The position numbers and the translations under genes are program-made. The notes under the pieces are model-generated. The model ran no database searches, was not told the DNA's origin, and was given only the letters and a program-made list of their open reading frames with translations. From Fratercula arctica (lineage: Eukaryota > Chordata > Aves > Charadriiformes > Alcidae), in NCBI GenBank assembly GCA_947846985.1, contig CANTUZ010000001.1, positions 187,163,455 through 187,227,454 of the forward strand: a stretch of DNA of 64,000 nucleotides, in the 5' to 3' direction. Of this stretch, positions 61,001-64,000 are shown one piece after another (position 1 is the stretch's first letter; the number at the start of each line of letters is the position of its first letter).

Positions 61001-64000
61001 TGTACATGTCTCATATGCTTGCATCGTAGCAGTGAGACGTTTGCTTGCAAGATATATGGAGCTGTTCTGTGTCTGAGGCTGTTGCTGTTCACCTTCAGCA
61101 GAGCCTCTTCAGCGCTCGACTCAAGTTGGTCTGGTTTTCCTTGCACCGGAGTCCATCACTAGAGAGCCCTGTTATGAAATCTGAAGGGTGACAACCAACG
61201 ACTAGGTTGTAGCTGCATCTCACATTGCTATAGCCACTTTGCAAACGAGGTTATGCCTACCCACAGGTGCTTTTCATGAACATACACAAAACTACCAAAG
61301 TCTTGGTGGTTCTCAGTCTCTCAGATCCTGTTAAAACCCATCTAGGAATCTCCACGTATTTGCTCCGCTCCACTTAACCCACCAGTGCCAAATATCTTTA
61401 GCACACATCTCAACTGCACTGGGTGTGCTTGGACAAGAAGACCATGCACAGTAATTCAAAAAGCAGTGCTCTGGGCATTCTTGTGGGATGTCTGAACACA
61501 TAATGCCACTTCATTTGAGAGAGGAGCCTGATCTGAGGTCTTCCGTTGTCAAAGAAGGGTGGCTGCTCCTACCACTGGACTATTTTCTACAATTGATGGT
61601 TTTTAATAATCTCTCCTGATTGAAACCTTTCCACGCCCTATTAAAAAACAACACAAAGCAAAAACGAACAAAAAACCCCAACAACCAAACCGAAAACCTA
61701 AAGTCAATTGGGAAGAGATCAATGCCTTATTTAAAGTGCCATGTCAGTGACGTGGATGGAAAAAGTGCTAAGCCTGCCATTAAACAAGGCAAAACAAATA
61801 TTTCAAAGCCAGGTCTCTTACCCTTGGATGATTGTCTAAACCAGTCTTTTGCTGAGGAAGGCTTGGTGGTTAAATCTTGTTCTGACTTTTCATCTAAATG
61901 CCACTAATGCCTCATGCCAAGGTAAAATTAATGGCTGCAAGAAGAACAAAATAAAGTGCATCACTCAGGCATACAGAAAAAAGGTGGAAGTTCTGCCCTT
62001 TTTCTGGCAGGTTCCTCTGGTGTTGGTCAGTTGGCTCCTGGTCTCCTATCCTGAGATGTTTAATTCCCCCTCATCTCGTTAGGGTGAGTTCGAGCTGGAG
62101 GCCCTGCACACCTCGTTGCGAAGCCCTGTGCTGGGAGCCAAGCCCAGAGGTGCCCCAGACTGCTGGGGAGGGAATAAATGGCAGGGGGAGGCAAGCTGAA
62201 GGTTCCCAGAGAAAGAGGAGAAAGGACATTGAATGAGAACGAACAAATAGTGATAGCTGATAAAGACTTCCCGGTTTGGGTCAACATATCCCGTGAAAGT
62301 AAAAGATCTGGCAAACTTATTACTGCACAGGGGAGCAGTGAGCACCATGGCTTTATTCCCTTACTTTCTTGACTTATCACGACAAATGACGTCACAGAGA
62401 TGGTGTCTGAGCTCCAGAATACAAAAATAGACTTTTTTACAAAAATAAACAAAATAGAGCTAGGAGGAAAATGAGATCACGGCCCACAAACATTAGATCA
62501 AAGTCTGAAGCTATGTTTTTCAAATAGGTTGCTTTATTAATGCCATTCCTTAATATCTATATGAATAGGTTTTTTGCTCATAAACCAGGGAGTGACTGAT
62601 TAATAATTTTCACTAATTCAATCTGGGAGCTGGAACAACATCATTATATCTTGGCAAACAATCATTGCCATGAAAGAAATGCTGTACAGGTGAGGTAAAA
62701 TGTGTGTGAATGGACAATTGGCTGAAATACGTTTTGGTAATCCATATAAAACTTGGGAATTACAAATACCTCTGCAGAAACCAGGACTGTGATATAATTC
62801 CGAAATGAACAAAAGCTGGGAACACATTTGTGACCAATTAAGCTATGTGATTGGTTCTAATATATATTATCATTTTCCCAGGTAGCTTTAAAAGTATGAA
62901 AAGATGAACAAAATGACCGTTTCATAGTAACATACTTCCTTAGCATGATGGATACCATTTATTATTTATTTCATCAAATACTTTATTAACTCAATGAATG
63001 CTTCCAAGTTCCAAAAGTAACATTTCCCAGGGTTAAAGTCTTTTAGACAAAGGATCTGAGAACAAAAGTGAGAGCAAGTAGGAAGGAAAGAAAGAAAGCA
63101 GGAGAGGAAATCAAAGAGGAGAGGGGTGGTGAGTACAAGCCGTAATGCAGGATGCTCTCCCACAGCAGGTCCTGCTGCTGCTATGAGCTGTCGCCTTCAC
63201 CCTAATTCTTCACCTGCCAGGCAGTCCCTGCAGGGATTTCCGAGTGTGAGGGTGCAGACATGCCTTGTAGTGGGCTCCTCTTAATTCTTGTTTAGTATTA
63301 GAAAGTATTTTTTGCCTTAGCTAGGAGACCGTATTCCTAGGGAACACTGTCAACATTTGTTATTTCTTTTGATTTCTACAGACTTTTGGAAATACTGAAG
63401 AATTCATAGATTGCTTATAGAGGTCTATTTAAAAATTCATATTTTTTCCTGAATTATAAAGCATCCCCTAGAGTAGCAGAAAACAAAATTATTTGTAAAT
63501 ACAAATTATAGTGTATATTTTCAGTGAAACTTAGAAACCTTGAACATATATACTTTGAAAATCTTGAAGAGGATATTTTCCCTAAATGTCGAAGGAGTAT
63601 TTCTTATTTTAACCAAACGTATTTACTGTAGCAATTTCTAAATTTAAATACACTTTATAATCCATTCGAACTGTGATGAGCATAAGTCTAAGTAGAATTT
63701 CATCTCCTAAACAATTCTGTTTGGTTCATAAACAGTCCTGTTCATGAAGAGGATGATACAGACAAATAAAATGCTGTATTCGAACCATGAGCAATTCAAA
63801 ATCTGCCTTCCAGATTGACCCACAGAAACAAAGTTCTGCTTTGAGACCCTTAGAGGGGAAATGGCCACTTCTCATATTACAATCATGAGTATTTCTTATT
63901 TTCCAGGCCATACTGAGAATGTTTAAGATACTCGTGAGCTGTTTTGGCAGATACTTATTGATGCATTTTAAGTCTTTTGTTAGCTATAGTCTTTAGTCAT
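58055..64000. other. Unique non-coding sequence right of the CpG island
   Basis: No gene is recognised. AG|GTAAGTAA, a near-perfect 5' splice-donor sequence, sits at 58187-58196, 135 bp right of the CpG island. A T15 run lies at 59835-59849 and a full palindromic CRE octamer, TGACGTCA, at 62387-62394. A minus-strand frame of 130 codons (62060-62452) overlaps others and resembles nothing known. Confidence 0.6.

Noticed and set aside
1..64000. tRNA, rRNA, CRISPR, operon or viral features
   Set aside because: None was seen: no tRNA-like A/B boxes, no regular spacer arrays and no viral gene order. Bacterial feature types do not apply to this vertebrate-like sequence.

Overview
The window looks like a stretch of bird nuclear genome, intergenic or deep-intronic, with no recognisable host protein-coding gene. 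The main evidence is the CR1 non-LTR retrotransposon copies: 5'-truncated, ending 3' in the ATTCTATG-type octamer repeats, and carrying reverse transcriptase (RT) fragments of the avian CR1 kind. The rest fits a bird: AT-rich unique sequence, little CpG, few SINE-like repeats, scattered microsatellites. I cannot name the species or the flanking genes. Nearly all open frames are short and unrecognisable. The longest non-repeat frames (such as 40529-41059) show no known domain.

Layout. 1-14787: unique AT-rich sequence with a few homopolymers. 14788-16495: a minus-strand CR1 copy of about 1.6 kb with a broken RT, interrupted by a 105-bp, opposite-strand CR1 3' end of another subfamily (15054-15158). 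16496-18962: unique, with a pyrimidine-rich patch. 18963-19522: a plus-strand CR1 of the same subfamily as the larger one, holding a 55-bp copy of its own left flank. 20130-23165: decayed remnants that resemble older CR1 ORF1 (weak) and an ancient CR1/L3-type 3' segment (better). 23166-42338: unique sequence with a strong 27-bp-arm hairpin at 29232-29352 (imperfect pairing widens it to about 29219-29369), a 71-bp tandem duplication at about 31.0 kb, and a G-quadruplex-type run at 36.4 kb. 42339-42490 and 52811-53168: two homopyrimidine microsatellites sharing the CCCTT unit. 44074-44255: a possible old LINE RT scrap. 57725-58054: the only CpG island, with 38 CpG counted in about 330 bp, a CTCF-like motif at its left edge and a near-perfect 5' splice-donor sequence 135 bp beyond its right edge.

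How the parts relate. No pathway or operon can be read here. The functional candidates are regulatory or non-coding: the orphan CpG island (possibly a promoter of an unannotated transcript) and the hairpin (possible small-RNA precursor or palindromic DNA-transposon relic). The repeat history is the clearest story: ancient CR1/L3 relics, then an avian CR1 subfamily that landed twice in opposite orientations about 2.5 kb apart, then a nested CR1 insertion in one copy and a templated 55-bp insertion in the other. The best new observations are the 55-bp flank copy, the hairpin and the orphan CpG island.
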